Positions 19,228 through 28,961 of a DNA stretch of 64,000 nt are shown one piece after another. Numbering within the stretch: the first letter of the stretch is position 1; each line of letters opens with the position of its first letter. The translations under genes and the position numbers were made by a program. The notes under the pieces are model-generated. The model did not search any database, had not been told where the DNA came from, and saw nothing but the letters and a program-made list of their open reading frames with translations. This DNA comes from Blastococcus aurantiacus. Lineage in GTDB: Bacteria > Actinomycetota > Actinomycetes > Mycobacteriales > Geodermatophilaceae. The stretch is from NCBI RefSeq assembly GCF_900102425.1, contig NZ_FNBT01000009.1, positions 62,001-126,000 on the forward strand. The letters are read 5' to 3'.

Positions 19228-20085
19228 GTGAGCGACGAAGCCGAGCTCGACGCGCCGCCGCGGGAGACCCGCGTGCGGGCACCTCGTCGACGGGGCGACC
19301 TGGTGCGCACTGTCAGCCGCGGCATCGGCCAGACGCTGATGACCTTCGGGCTGGTCGCCCTGCTCTTCGTCGTCTACGAACTGTGGGCGACGGACCTCCT
19401 CGCCGCCCGTGCACAGGACCAGCTCACCCAGCAGATCGAGGAACAGTGGGCGGACGAACCACCCACCACTGTGCCGCCCGCCGACGCACCCACCGTGGTG
19501 GCACCGGAGAGCGCGCCCGCTCCCGCCCCAGGCCCCGCGGCGGAGTCGGTCCGGGTGGACGTCGGAGAGCCGTTCGCAGTGCTCCACGTCCCGGCGCTCG
19601 GGAACGACTACTCACGCGTCATCGTGGAGGGGACGGCACAGGACCAGCTCGACCAGGGGCCGGGGCACTACATCGACACCGCGATGCCGGGGCAGCAGGG
19701 GAACTTCGCGGTGGCCGGTCACCGGGTCGGCCGTGGCTCACCCTTCGTGGATCTGGACCGGCTGCGTCCCGGGGATGCCATCGTGGTCGAGACCGGGAGC
19801 GACTGGTTCACCTACCGGGTGCTCGGCGACCAGGCCACCGGGGACTTCGGCAGCGACCCGAGCGGGATCCCGGGGCAGCAGATCGTCAGCCCGGGCGACG
19901 TCGACGTGATCGCGCCGACACCGGGTGGACCGACGACGGCCGCGCCGTCGGACGCCTACCTCACGCTGACCACCTGCCATCCGAAGTACTCCGCCGAGCA
20001 GCGGCTCGTCGTGCACGCACGGTTGGACGGGGCACCCCTCAGCAAGGCGGCCGCCCCTGGCGGGCCGCCCGCGCTCGACTCCTGA
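19228..20085 (+). CDS. class E sortase
   Basis: A 285-residue membrane transpeptidase. A cytoplasmic Arg-rich N-terminus precedes one transmembrane helix (34-52, MTFGLVALLFVVYELWAT), a Pro-rich extracellular linker (78-108) and the sortase barrel. Catalytic residues are readable: H165 in FAVAGHRVG, C250 in LTLTTCHPKYSAEQRL and R259. The TLTTC-HP-Y signature is typical of class E. It would attach LAxTG proteins to peptidoglycan, and the preceding gene ends in LAYTG. GTG 19228 has GGGAG 6 nt upstream; GTG 19225 is too close to it. Confidence 0.93.
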   Translation: MSDEAELDAPPRETRVRAPRRRGDLVRTVSRGIGQTLMTFGLVALLFVVYELWATDLLAARAQDQLTQQIEEQWADEPPTTVPPADAPTVVAPESAPAPAPGPAAESVRVDVGEPFAVLHVPALGNDYSRVIVEGTAQDQLDQGPGHYIDTAMPGQQGNFAVAGHRVGRGSPFVDLDRLRPGDAIVVETGSDWFTYRVLGDQATGDFGSDPSGIPGQQIVSPGDVDVIAPTPGGPTTAAPSDAYLTLTTCHPKYSAEQRLVVHARLDGAPLSKAAAPGGPPALDS

Positions 20086-20129
20086 CCCGGTCCGTCCGGC
20101 TGACCGCCCACGGAGGTCCGGCCGGCCCG

Positions 20130-21413
20130 TCACGCCGGTGGACCGCCCAGAAGCAGCTCGCGCAGCAGGTGCAGCGCCATCGTGACGGATCGTTCCCGCA
20201 CGGCCGTCCGGGAGCCGCGCAGCCGCAGGGCGCGGGCGACCCGGCCGTCCGGCCCGACGACGCACACGTGCACGGTCCCGACCGGCTTGTCCGCCGTGCC
20301 CCCATCGGGCCCGGCGACGCCGGTGATGCCCACCCCGACGTCGGCGCCGAACCGGGCCCGCGCGCCGTCGGCCATGGCGGCGGCGACCTCGGCGCTGACC
20401 GCCCCGTGCCCGGCGAGGAGGTCGGCCGGGACGTCGAGCAGCGCCTCCTTGGCGCTGTTCGCGTAGGCGGTGATCCCGCCCAGGAGGTGGGCGGAGGATC
20501 CGGGGCGGGCGCTCAGCCGGCCGGCGAGCAGCCCACCGGTGCAGGACTCGGCGGTGGCGATCGTGAGGCCCCGGCCGGACAGGGCGTCGGCCACGATGGC
20601 GTCCAGGTCGGGCCCGGTGGAGAAGACGGTGTCCCCGTGCCGCTCGGTGAGCACCTCGACCAGCCGGTCGTAGGCCGGCTGGGCGTCCGGGGCGTACCGG
20701 GTGACGATCTCGAGCTCGCCCTCGCGCAGGCAGGTGGTGATCTCCAGACCGCCCAGCTCGGGCTCGGCGTCGCGGAGCGTGGCGGCCAGCTGCGCCTCGA
20801 GCGTGCCCCACATGCGCACCGTGGCCTGGCGCAGCTCCGGGGCGCCGGTCAGCAGCGCGGCCACCGGTCCGCTGGCCACCGCGGCCGGCCACATGCCGCG
20901 CAGCTCCCCCGGCGGCCCGGGCAGCACCAGCACGACCGGCCCCGGCCGGCCCTCCGCGGGCGGGACGACCAGCCCGGGCGCGGTGCCCACCGGGTCCAGC
21001 ACGGTGGCGCCGTCGGGGACCCGGGCCTGCTTGCGCACCCCGGCCGCGGTGGACTCCGCGTCGGCCCGCCAGCCCCGCATCGCCATGAGCCGCTCGACGA
21101 CGGCGGCGATCCGCTGCTCCAGCGCCTCATCGACCGACGAGGGGCGCCCCTGGTACCCGCCGACGACGTCGGCGGTGAGGTCGTCGGCCGTGGGGCCCAG
21201 GCCGCCCGTGGTGACGACGAGCGGCACGCCGGTGCCGGCGAGGAAGGCCAGGGCGGCATGCAGGTCGTCGGGGCGGTCGCCGACGACCACGACGTGGCCG
21301 ACGTCGACGCCCAGCTCGCGCAGCCGCTCCGCGAGCCAGGGCCCGTTGGCGTCGGCGACGCGCCCGGTGAGGACTTCGGTACCGGTGACGACGATGCCGG
21401 CGCGGATGCTCAC
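20130..21413 (-). CDS. cinA: CinA-family nicotinamide-nucleotide amidohydrolase/competence-damage protein
   Basis: A 427-residue two-domain protein of normal CinA length. The N-terminal MoaB/COG1058 domain (1-170) starts [18 protein letters not shown] and has [13 protein letters not shown]. The C-terminal deamidase domain (about 265-425) has the signature [18 protein letters not shown] and [21 protein letters not shown]. Family members hydrolyse NMN or ADP-ribose-type pyridine nucleotide breakdown products. Start GTG 21413. It converges on the sortase gene with a 44-nt gap, and diverges from the membrane protein gene at 21531. Confidence 0.94.
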   Translation of the reverse strand: MSIRAGIVVTGTEVLTGRVADANGPWLAERLRELGVDVGHVVVVGDRPDDLHAALAFLAGTGVPLVVTTGGLGPTADDLTADVVGGYQGRPSSVDEALEQRIAAVVERLMAMRGWRADAESTAAGVRKQARVPDGATVLDPVGTAPGLVVPPAEGRPGPVVLVLPGPPGELRGMWPAAVASGPVAALLTGAPELRQATVRMWGTLEAQLAATLRDAEPELGGLEITTCLREGELEIVTRYAPDAQPAYDRLVEVLTERHGDTVFSTGPDLDAIVADALSGRGLTIATAESCTGGLLAGRLSARPGSSAHLLGGITAYANSAKEALLDVPADLLAGHGAVSAEVAAAMADGARARFGADVGVGITGVAGPDGGTADKPVGTVHVCVVGPDGRVARALRLRGSRTAVRERSVTMALHLLRELLLGGPPA

Positions 21414-21530
21414 CCGCCCGACCCTAGGACGGCGGCTGCCGGTGCGCCCGGCCCGCCCGGAGCACTCGCCCGGATACGGTGCTGGGACGGACCGGCCGCA
21501 CGGCCGGCCGAACGCTGCGAGGGAGGGCCC

Positions 21531-22283
21531 GTGAGTTCCCCGACCGACCCTCAGCCGCCCGACGACGCCCAGCCGCCGGCCGAGCCCGCGGCTACCGCGC
21601 CACCGCGCACGCAGGAGATCCCGGTCGTCGCACCGGCGGCGCCCGCACCGCAGCTGCCGCCGCACCCTGCGGCCACCAGCCCGGCGCCCGTGCCGACGGT
21701 GCAGGCGACCGGACCGGTGGGCTTCGTCCCGGGTCTGCCCGGGGCTCCCCCGCATCCTGGAGCGACCGCTGCTGGAGCGACCGCCGTCGGGCCGGCGGCA
21801 GCGCCGCCCGCGTCCACGCCCCCGCCGCAGGAGCCGGGTCCCGCGGCGGGGTGGCCCGACTCGCTGGTGACCGGGCCGGTCCCGATGCTCGAGGACGCCG
21901 CCGAGCCGCCGGCCCGGCGGACGCCCGACCGGTCGTCCCTGGTCGTCCTGGGGCTGGTGCTGGCCTCCCTCGTCCTGCTGGAGGTGGGCCTGGCGCTGCG
22001 GTTCGGCGGGGAGTCGTTCTGGTCGGACATCCCGCTGTGGTCCGCCTTCGCCACCGCCTGCACCGCGCTGGGCCTCGCCGCCTCCGCCTCGCTGCTGCCC
22101 GGCGGCCGGCGGATCGGCGCGGGAACCGCCTGGCGCATCGCCGCTGGCGGGCTGGTCGGGCTCGCCGTCTTCTGGGTCCTCGTGGTGCTGCCCGTCGTCG
22201 CCACCGACCGCGGCTTCCTGCTCACCGCTGCTCTGGCGTGCCTGGGTGGCGCCCTCTGGACCGGTCCGGGCCGCCGGAGCTGA
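21531..22283 (+). CDS. Pro-rich N-terminus, four-TM membrane protein of unknown function
   Basis: A 250-residue protein. Residues 1-130 are Pro/Ala-rich and probably disordered in the cytoplasm; 135-250 contain four hydrophobic helices (about 136-156, 168-188, 202-222, 228-245). No catalytic motif is seen. The GTG at 21531 has a GAGGGAGGG ribosome site. The layout recalls the 26856 gene product (Pro-rich head, four helices), and both flank the kinase pair, so they may be kinase-linked membrane proteins (inference from position only). Confidence 0.72.
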   Translation: MSSPTDPQPPDDAQPPAEPAATAPPRTQEIPVVAPAAPAPQLPPHPAATSPAPVPTVQATGPVGFVPGLPGAPPHPGATAAGATAVGPAAAPPASTPPPQEPGPAAGWPDSLVTGPVPMLEDAAEPPARRTPDRSSLVVLGLVLASLVLLEVGLALRFGGESFWSDIPLWSAFATACTALGLAASASLLPGGRRIGAGTAWRIAAGGLVGLAVFWVLVVLPVVATDRGFLLTAALACLGGALWTGPGRRS

Positions 22284-22302
22284 TCGGGGAGCCGCCGGAC
22301 GG

Positions 22303-23796
22303 TCAGCCCCTGCCGCGGCCGGCGTTCCCCTGGGCGGCACCGTTCCCGTTGCCGTTCCCCTTGCCGCGGGCGTTGCCGTTCCCGCCCGCCGGCGCCGGTG
22401 GTGGCTCGGCAGCCGGCCGGCCGGTCACTGGGGCCTCGGCCGGCGGAGCGGTGCCGGGTGCGCCCGCGGCCGGAGCGCCCGGGGGCACCACGACCGGTGC
22501 GGGCGACGCCGGTGCCGGCGCCTCCGAGGTCACGTCGGAGACCTCCGGACCGCCCGCAGCGGGAGCCTCCGGCCGGCCCGTGGCGTAGGTGACCCGGACG
22601 AGCGTCCCGCGTTCCAGCGCACCCGTGGGGCCCAGAGCGGTGACGGCGCCGGCCGCCCCGTCCGCGGTGTCGTCCGCGACCCGCTCGACCCGCAGGCCCA
22701 GCCGGCCGAGCTCGGCCTCCACCTCGCTGACCGGTCGTCCCAGGTGGTCGGCCGCGACCAGCAGGACGGTATCGGCGGTGTCGGCCCCCGCCGCCGGAGC
22801 CGGAGGGGCGTCGAGGGCCATCTGCAGCGCGCCGACGCCGAGGCCCGCACCGACGAGGAGCGCGGCCAGCGGGGCCAGCACGCGCGTGCGGCGACGCCCC
22901 CGGCCGGCTATCGGCCCGGTGGGCAGCGGGCTGGTGTCCGGCGCCGGCGGGGACAGCCGCCGGCCGGCGAGCACGTCGTCGATCGCGTCCCGGAAGGCCG
23001 CACCGTCCGGCAGCCGTCGCGCCGGGTCCCTGACCGTGGCGCGCCGGATCAGCACCCGCACCTGCTCCGGGACGTCGTCGGGCAGCGGGTCGGGCGTGTC
23101 CCGGAGGTGACTCAGGGCGATCTGCACGGAGTTCTCGCCGTCGAACGCACGCCGCCCGGCCAGGCACTCGTAGCCGACCAGCCCGAGGGCGTAGACGTCG
23201 CTCGCCGCTCGGGCCCGGTGCCCCTCGGCCTGCTCCGGTGAGATGTAGTGCGCGGTGCCCACGACCTGGCCCGTCTGGGTCAGGGGCAGGCTCGAGGCCG
23301 ACACGGCGATGCCGAAGTCGGTCAGCTTCACCGAGCCGTCGGCGGCCACGAGGACATTGCCCGGCTTCACGTCGCGGTGGACGAGCCCGGCAGCGTGCGC
23401 CGCGGCCAGGGCGTCGGCGGCCTGCCGCAGGATCGCCAGGGTGCGTGACGCCGGCAGCCGCCCCTCGCGCGCGAGCAGGTCGGCCAGGGACTCCCCCTCG
23501 ACCAGCTCCATGACCAGGAAGGCCAGCCGCTCCCCGGTGAGCGCGTCGTCGAGCTCGCCGTAGTCGAACAGCGCGGCGATGTGCCGGTGGACGACGAGCG
23601 CGGCGTGCTGGGCCTCGGCCCGGAAGCGGGCGATGAAGGTCGGGTCGCCGGTGAACTCGCTCCGGAGCACCTTCACCGCGACCGGCCGGGACAGCACCGT
23701 GTCGCGGGCGCGCCAGACCTGCCCCTGCCCGCCCGTGGCCAGCAGGGTGTCCAGCTCGTAGCGGCCGCCGAGCAGCCGCCGTCCGGGCTCCGCCAC
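22303..23796 (-). CDS. PknB-type Ser/Thr protein kinase with one PASTA-like domain
   Basis: A 497-residue receptor kinase. Kinase domain about 10-265: glycine loop [23 protein letters not shown] lysine, catalytic [13 protein letters not shown], and SPEQAEG. A transmembrane helix (about 308-328) follows a short Arg-rich juxtamembrane segment. The extracellular part holds one PASTA-like unit ([19 protein letters not shown]...) and a Pro/Ala linker ending in a Gly/Asn repeat ([15 protein letters not shown]). PASTA domains bind muropeptides, so a wall-sensing role is likely. I chose GTG 23796 because GAGG sits 8 nt upstream; GTG 23805 is also possible. It is a tandem paralogue of the next kinase. 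Confidence 0.9.
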   Translation of the reverse strand: MAEPGRRLLGGRYELDTLLATGGQGQVWRARDTVLSRPVAVKVLRSEFTGDPTFIARFRAEAQHAALVVHRHIAALFDYGELDDALTGERLAFLVMELVEGESLADLLAREGRLPASRTLAILRQAADALAAAHAAGLVHRDVKPGNVLVAADGSVKLTDFGIAVSASSLPLTQTGQVVGTAHYISPEQAEGHRARAASDVYALGLVGYECLAGRRAFDGENSVQIALSHLRDTPDPLPDDVPEQVRVLIRRATVRDPARRLPDGAAFRDAIDDVLAGRRLSPPAPDTSPLPTGPIAGRGRRRTRVLAPLAALLVGAGLGVGALQMALDAPPAPAAGADTADTVLLVAADHLGRPVSEVEAELGRLGLRVERVADDTADGAAGAVTALGPTGALERGTLVRVTYATGRPEAPAAGGPEVSDVTSEAPAPASPAPVVVPPGAPAAGAPGTAPPAEAPVTGRPAAEPPPAPAGGNGNARGKGNGNGNGAAQGNAGRGRG

Positions 23797-23874
23797 CGGC
23801 CTCACCTCGCGTTCCGTGCTCGTCCTACCCGGCCGGGGCCGTCGGCGCGACCGCCGTCCTCCGTACGAGGGACC

Positions 23875-25503
23875 TCAGGTCTGGCTGGGACCGGTCGAGG
23901 GGGTCGTCGGCGTCGTGGGCGTCGAGGACCCCGTCGTCGTGGGCGTCGAGGTCTCCGTCGGTGTGGGGGTCGAGGTCTCCGTCGGGGTCGTCGGCTCCGT
24001 CGGCTCCGTGGGGGTCACCGTGGGCAGCGGCTCCCCGGTGGGCTCCGTCGGCGTCGCGCTGGGCTGCCCTGCCTGGAGCGTGGGCTCCGACGACACGGGC
24101 GCCTCGGCCGCGTCCCCGCCCGCGGGGACGTCGGACTCCGGGGCGGCGTCGGTGACGCGGGCCTCCCGCGGACCTCCGCCGCCCGTGCTCTCCGGAGTCC
24201 GCGGCAGCGGTACGGCGTAGCGGACGACGACGACGTCGCCGGCACGCAGCTGCCGGCCGGTCGGCGAGATGCCGGTGACCTGGTCCGCCGGGACGGCTGC
24301 GGACGGCTCCGCCTTCAGCTCGACGACCAGTCCCAGCGCGGTGAGCTCCTCGGCGACCTCGTCGACCGGGCGGCCGACGTGGTCCCCGGCCCTGAGCAGC
24401 ACGCTCGCGCTGTCCCGCTGCTCGGCCGCCACCGCCGTGGACGCGGGCGGGCTGTCGGAGATCGTCTGCAGCACCCCGGCCGCGATGCCCGCGCCGGCCA
24501 GCAGGGCCACCAGCGGCAGCACGGCCGTCGCCAACCGGCGACCGCGCCGCGGGGCGGGCGGGCCGAGCACGGTCGTCCCGGTCGTCGGCCCTGCGCCGTC
24601 GCCGGACGGGAGGGGCAGCGCGTCGACCTGCTGGGTCGGGGGCGCCGGCACCTCCGCCGGCTCGCGCCCGGCCAGGACGTCGTCGATGGCGGCGCCGAAG
24701 GCCGCGCCGTCGGGGATCCGTGCCGCGGGGTTCTTGACCAGCGCGCGGGAGATGAGCGTGCGGACGCCGGGCGGCAGCGCGCCGGGCAGGGGCTCGGGCT
24801 CCTGCTGGACCTGCTTGAGCGCGATGGTGACCGCGTTGTCGCCCTCGAAGGCGGGGTGGCCGGTCAGGCACTCGTAGCCGATGAGGCCGAGCGCGTAGAC
24901 GTCGCTGGCCGGCGTGGCCAGCCGGCCCTCGGCCTGCTCGGGCGAGAGGTACTGCGGGGTGCCGATCACCTGGCCGGTGCGGGTGAGGGCGACGCTGCGG
25001 GCCGACCAGGCGATGCCGAAGTCGGTGATCTTCACGCTGCCGTCGTCCCGCACCAGGATGTTGCCGGGTTTGACGTCCCGGTGCACCAGGCCCATCCGGT
25101 GGGCCTCGGCGAGGGCGAAGGCGGTCTGCTGGAGCAGGCGCAGCGTGGTGTCGGGGTCCAGGGCGCCCTCGCGGGCCAGCAGGGCCGACAGCGGCTCGCC
25201 CTCGACGAGCTCCATCACCAGGTAGGCCAGCGTCTCGCCCGTGCCGTCCTGGGCGGTCTCCTCGCCGTAGTCGAAGACGGCGGCGACGTGGGGGTGGCTC
25301 AGGGACGCCGCGTGCTGCGCCTCGGCGCGGAAACGGGCGAGGAAGCTCGGGTCGCCGGTGTACTCGCTGCGCAGTACCTTCACCGCCACCGACCGGTGCA
25401 GGGCGATGTCCGTCGCGCGCCAGACCTGGCCCATGCCGCCGGCGGCGATCATCTGGTGGAGCTCGTACCGGTCGCCCAGGCACCGTCGTCCTGGTTCGAC
25501 CAC
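23875..25503 (-). CDS. PknB-type Ser/Thr protein kinase with one PASTA-like domain (paralogue)
   Basis: A 542-residue receptor kinase: glycine loop [38 protein letters not shown] and SPEQAEG, then a Thr/Pro linker, a transmembrane helix (LATAVLPLVALLAGAGIAAGVL), one PASTA-like unit (DHVGRPVDEVAEELTALGL) and a Ser/Thr/Pro-rich tail (repeated TPTETSTPTP). It is clearly duplicated with the 22303 kinase: both start VxEPGRR and share most of the kinase core. GTG 25503 was chosen over 25512 because GAGGA lies 9 nt before it and overlaps the other. The 78-nt gap and shared strand indicate co-transcription. Confidence 0.9.
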   Translation of the reverse strand: MVEPGRRCLGDRYELHQMIAAGGMGQVWRATDIALHRSVAVKVLRSEYTGDPSFLARFRAEAQHAASLSHPHVAAVFDYGEETAQDGTGETLAYLVMELVEGEPLSALLAREGALDPDTTLRLLQQTAFALAEAHRMGLVHRDVKPGNILVRDDGSVKITDFGIAWSARSVALTRTGQVIGTPQYLSPEQAEGRLATPASDVYALGLIGYECLTGHPAFEGDNAVTIALKQVQQEPEPLPGALPPGVRTLISRALVKNPAARIPDGAAFGAAIDDVLAGREPAEVPAPPTQQVDALPLPSGDGAGPTTGTTVLGPPAPRRGRRLATAVLPLVALLAGAGIAAGVLQTISDSPPASTAVAAEQRDSASVLLRAGDHVGRPVDEVAEELTALGLVVELKAEPSAAVPADQVTGISPTGRQLRAGDVVVVRYAVPLPRTPESTGGGGPREARVTDAAPESDVPAGGDAAEAPVSSEPTLQAGQPSATPTEPTGEPLPTVTPTEPTEPTTPTETSTPTPTETSTPTTTGSSTPTTPTTPSTGPSQT

Positions 25504-25931
25504 GGGGGCCACTCCTCGTCAACGTCCGGTTGATGCACCGGGGACCGGTGCGACCGCTCCCCGCCCCCCACGGTGTCCAGACCCGGCCGGGTCTACACAT
25601 GCGAGGGCCGGATCCCATGGTCGCCCGCGGGCCGGCCCCTGCCCTCGGCCGGCGGACGTGACGCCCGCGACCATCCCGGCGCGCCCGGCGCGGCGGCTGC
25701 TCAGCGTGTGTGCGTCGTCGCCCGGATCCCCGGCGGGCGGGGCGGACACCGCCGCTGACGTGCCGTACCGGAGCCCCGCCGGACGGCCGCAGTGCAGGCG
25801 CACCCCGGACGCGGTCGATCCGTCGTGCGCCACCCTCCGGCCGGCACCGTGACCTGGACCACCGGCGTGGCAGGGTGGGCCCACGGGGGCGGTCCGGCGC
25901 CCGGACCACAGCGCGCGAGAGGCGGACGACG
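25504..25931. promoter_or_regulatory. 428-bp divergent gap between kinase and hydratase genes
   Basis: No gene is supported here on either strand; open frames are Arg/Pro-rich GC artefacts. Promoters for the kinase pair (minus) and the enoyl-CoA hydratase (plus) should lie here. I see no clear operator or hairpin. Confidence 0.4.
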
Positions 25932-26726
25932 ATGGCCGAGACCGTGACCAGGGAGGACTCCGGCGGCGTCGCCACGCTGACCATGCTGCGGCCCGGTCTG
26001 TCCTCTGCCTCCCGCCAGGAGCTGCTCGGGTACGTCCGCGACATCGCCGCCGACGAGTCGGTGCGGGCGGTGCTGCTGACCGGCACCGGGCGTGCCTTCT
26101 GCGTGGGCCAGGACCTGCACGAGTCCCGCGCGCGCCGGGAGGCGCCGGCAGGGCCACCGGAGGAGCCCGACCAGCCCCTCGCGGTGCTCGTCGACGAGTA
26201 CAACCCGCTGGTCCTGGCGCTCTCCCGGCTGCCGGTGCCGCTCGTGGTGGGCATCAACGGCGCGTGCGCCGGCGCCGGCATGGGGCTGGCGCTCACCGGC
26301 GACCTGCGGGTGGCGGCGGCCGGCGCGAAGTTCACCACGGCGTTCGCGGGGGTGGGCCTGTCCAGCGACTCGGCGGTGGCCTCGCGGCTGGTGCACTGCG
26401 TGGGTGGTGCCCGCGCCACCGAGCTGCTGCTGCTGCCCGAGCCCTTCCTGGCCGAGACGGCGGCGCACTGGGGCCTGGTGCACCGCGTGGTGCCGGCCGA
26501 GGAGGTCCGGGCGGAGGCGTACGCCCTGGCCGCCCGGCTCGCGTCGGGTCCGACGGTGGCCTACCGCGCGATCAAGACCGTCCTGGCCACGGCGGCGACG
26601 GACTCCCTCGAGGAGACCCTGGACCTCGAGGCGCGGCTGCAGCAGGTGGCCGGGCGCACCGCCGACCACCGCGAGGCGGTGGCGGCCTTCCTGGAGAAGC
26701 GACCCGCGCAGTTCACCGGTCACTGA
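25932..26726 (+). CDS. enoyl-CoA hydratase/isomerase family protein
   Basis: A 264-residue crotonase-fold enzyme. The oxyanion-hole segments are TGTGRAFCVGQDLHE and NGACAGAGMGLALTGDLRVAA. The family's second acidic residue would be in FAGVGLSSDSAVASRL, where the usual Glu is replaced by Ser/Asp, so a 1,2-isomerase (PaaG-like) or other crotonase chemistry is possible instead of standard hydration. It acts in the cytoplasm, probably in acid or aromatic degradation. No beta-oxidation partner is adjacent. ATG 25932 is preceded by GAGAGGCGGACGACG, a weak ribosome site. Confidence 0.87.
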   Translation: MAETVTREDSGGVATLTMLRPGLSSASRQELLGYVRDIAADESVRAVLLTGTGRAFCVGQDLHESRARREAPAGPPEEPDQPLAVLVDEYNPLVLALSRLPVPLVVGINGACAGAGMGLALTGDLRVAAAGAKFTTAFAGVGLSSDSAVASRLVHCVGGARATELLLLPEPFLAETAAHWGLVHRVVPAEEVRAEAYALAARLASGPTVAYRAIKTVLATAATDSLEETLDLEARLQQVAGRTADHREAVAAFLEKRPAQFTGH

Positions 26727-26855
26727 CCGCAAGAGGCCAGAACCGGTAAGTGATCGACACGGGCCGCGACATCCCGCGTTTCCCTCGCGGACGGTCTCGG
26801 GGCCGTGCGAGGGTGCCACCCTGCGAGGACGTCGAGCCCGACGGAGGTGGAGCCC

Positions 26856-27473
26856 GTGGCCGACCCGGAGGCCGACCGGGCCCGCTCGTCGCCGCCGTCC
26901 GAGGGCGTCGTCCGGCCGCGGGTGCCCAAGCAGCCCCTCCCTGCACCCACCGCCGGCCCCCCACCGCGGCCGCAGGTGACCAGCCGGCTCGCACCGCCGG
27001 CGCGGACGCCGGTGGCCCCCCGCCCCTGGTCGTTGCGGCTCTCGGCCGCCGGCTGGGTCCTGGCCGCGGTCGCCGGGGGCGCCGGCGTGCTGGGGGCCCT
27101 CGCCGACCGCGAGGCGCTGCGGGCGAAGCTCACCGCCGAGGCGACCGAGGCGGACCCGGATCTCCCGGCGGACGCGATCGCGGACGGGGTGGCCGCGACG
27201 ACAGGGCTCGTGCTCGGGTCCGTCACGGTCCTGAGCGTGGCCCTGCTCGTCTGGACGGCCCTGGTGCTCCGCCGGCGGGCGTGGGCACGGTGGCCGTTGC
27301 TCGGCACCGGTCTGCTCGTCCTGGTGGCCGACGACGTCGCGCAGAGCGTCGTCTCCGGCGGGGCCGAGCTGGACCGCAGCGCCCTGGTCGTGCAGGCGGG
27401 GCTGGTCGTGGCGGCGCTGGTGGCGCTGTTCTGGCCGTCATCCCGCCAGTGGCTGCGTCCCGGCCGCGGCTGA
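26856..27473 (+). CDS. four-TM membrane protein with Pro-rich N-terminus
   Basis: A 205-residue protein from GTG 26856, which has GGAGGTGGAG just upstream. Residues 1-58 are Pro/Arg-rich; hydrophobic helices lie at about 62-82, 113-138, 145-165 and 176-193, with an acidic loop (97-108) between the first two. No family is recognised. The 3' end overlaps the convergent iniC-like gene by 36 bp, an unusual antisense arrangement that might let each transcript interfere with the other. Confidence 0.75.
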   Translation: MADPEADRARSSPPSEGVVRPRVPKQPLPAPTAGPPPRPQVTSRLAPPARTPVAPRPWSLRLSAAGWVLAAVAGGAGVLGALADREALRAKLTAEATEADPDLPADAIADGVAATTGLVLGSVTVLSVALLVWTALVLRRRAWARWPLLGTGLLVLVADDVAQSVVSGGAELDRSALVVQAGLVVAALVALFWPSSRQWLRPGRG

Positions 27474-28961
27474 GGGCACCGCGTCGGCTGGAGGTACCGC
27501 GTCGGCTGGAGATCCGGCGTCGAGTTCGGCGAGCACCGACTCCAGCGACCGCACGACCGCCGCCACCGCGTCCCGCACGGTGCGCGGGGCCAGCGGGTCC
27601 GCCGCGTGCGCCTGCCAGCGGTCGAGCGTCTCGCCCGCGCGGGTCCGCAGCGCGTCGGGCGTGCTGTCGCCGGCCGGCATCCCCAGGCGCGCTGCCGGGC
27701 TGCCACCGTCCGCACCGAGCAGCCGGGCTCCCTCCGCCCGGAGCTCTTCGGGCAGCCGGCTCACGGCGCCGCCCGGATGGCAGGCGGAGAGCTCCACGAC
27801 GTGCCGGGCCAGGCGCAGGCGTTCCAGCTCCGCCCACAGCTGCCCGTCGTCGTCGGCCGGCGCCGTCCGCAGCGCCCACTCCACCGCGGCCAGCGCGGAG
27901 CCCTCCTGCAGCTGGGCGCCGCGCGCAGTGAAGTCCACCGTGATCCGGCGGTGCAGCTCCTCGAGGCCGCTGCGCCGCACCAGCTCGTCCGCCAGGGCCT
28001 GCGCGCTGTCGATCCCCGCCCGTACGAGGACGATGCAGAGCCGGACCCCGAAGAGCCCGAAGCGCTCCACCAGCGTCCGGCGTACCGCCTGCGCCACCCC
28101 GCCCGGGACGTCCGGGCGGCCGAACCGGTCCGCGGTCAGCAGCAGCGGCTGCAGGTCCGCAGGGGGCGTGCCGGCCAGGCTCCGCAGGGCGACGAAGTCA
28201 CCGTGCCGCAGCGTCCGCCCGGCCAGGCCCAGCAGGCCGGTGACCGGGAGGACCGTGGGGGCGACCTCGGCCAGGGCCGGGTCCGCGGCCCACCGCCCGG
28301 CGACCTCGGCGGCGCGCTGCAACGCGTCGAGGCTCCCCGAGCCGATCTCGTCCGCCCGCGACAGGACGGTGATCGTGGTGGCGCGCGACCCCGTCCGCTC
28401 CTGGAAGGCGCGCAGCACCTCGATGTCCTCCGCCTGCAGCCGGCGGGTCAGGAAGACGACGGCGTCGGCGCCCGGCTGTGCGTCGCCGGGTTCCAGGAAC
28501 CCCTTCGTGCGCGCGCTGAGATCCGTGGACAGGGAGGCGATGCCCGGGGTGTCCACGAGCGTGGCCTCGGCCAGCCCCGCCGTCGGCCAGTCGACGCGCA
28601 GGTGGTCCACGTCGGCGGGGTCCAGACCCGCGAGGTCGAGCCGCAACCCTCCGGCGACCCGGTGGACGGGGAGGTGCCGCTCCCCGTCCGCGGTGTGCGC
28701 GGCGACGCGGGGCCACTGCCCGTGGCGGTAGACGGTGACCAGGCGGGTGCACTCGCCCGCGTCGGTCGGGGCGATGCGGACACCCACGAGCGCGTTGAGC
28801 AGGGTGGACTTGCCGGCCTTCACCCGGCCGGCCAGGGCGATGCGCACGGGTGAGTCGAGCCTCGCCCGGTGGTCGGCCAGCCGGGCGGCGACCTGCGGGT
28901 ACCCACGGCGGGCGTCCAGGGTGGCCGCCAGCAGGTCGCACACGGCCGGGTTCCCGGTCAT
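27438..28961 (-). CDS. iniC: dynamin-like GTPase, IniC-like (second GTPase of iniBAC-type operon)
   Basis: A 507-residue protein, close to the roughly 490 residues of mycobacterial IniC. P-loop GRVKAGKS at 45-52, a Thr switch region, G3 VDTPGIAS, and G4-like LSRADEI are visible. Long helical sequence follows the GTPase domain; no strong membrane segment is seen, unlike its neighbour. Its ATG overlaps the stop of the upstream GTPase (ATGA), so the pair is translationally coupled and probably works as a heteromeric, membrane-remodelling bacterial dynamin pair. In mycobacteria iniBAC responds to cell-wall inhibitors. The Ini naming rests on family plus gene order (B, A, C). Confidence 0.85.
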   Translation of the reverse strand: MTGNPAVCDLLAATLDARRGYPQVAARLADHRARLDSPVRIALAGRVKAGKSTLLNALVGVRIAPTDAGECTRLVTVYRHGQWPRVAAHTADGERHLPVHRVAGGLRLDLAGLDPADVDHLRVDWPTAGLAEATLVDTPGIASLSTDLSARTKGFLEPGDAQPGADAVVFLTRRLQAEDIEVLRAFQERTGSRATTITVLSRADEIGSGSLDALQRAAEVAGRWAADPALAEVAPTVLPVTGLLGLAGRTLRHGDFVALRSLAGTPPADLQPLLLTADRFGRPDVPGGVAQAVRRTLVERFGLFGVRLCIVLVRAGIDSAQALADELVRRSGLEELHRRITVDFTARGAQLQEGSALAAVEWALRTAPADDDGQLWAELERLRLARHVVELSACHPGGAVSRLPEELRAEGARLLGADGGSPAARLGMPAGDSTPDALRTRAGETLDRWQAHAADPLAPRTVRDAVAAVVRSLESVLAELDAGSPADAVPPADAVPSAAAGTQPLAG

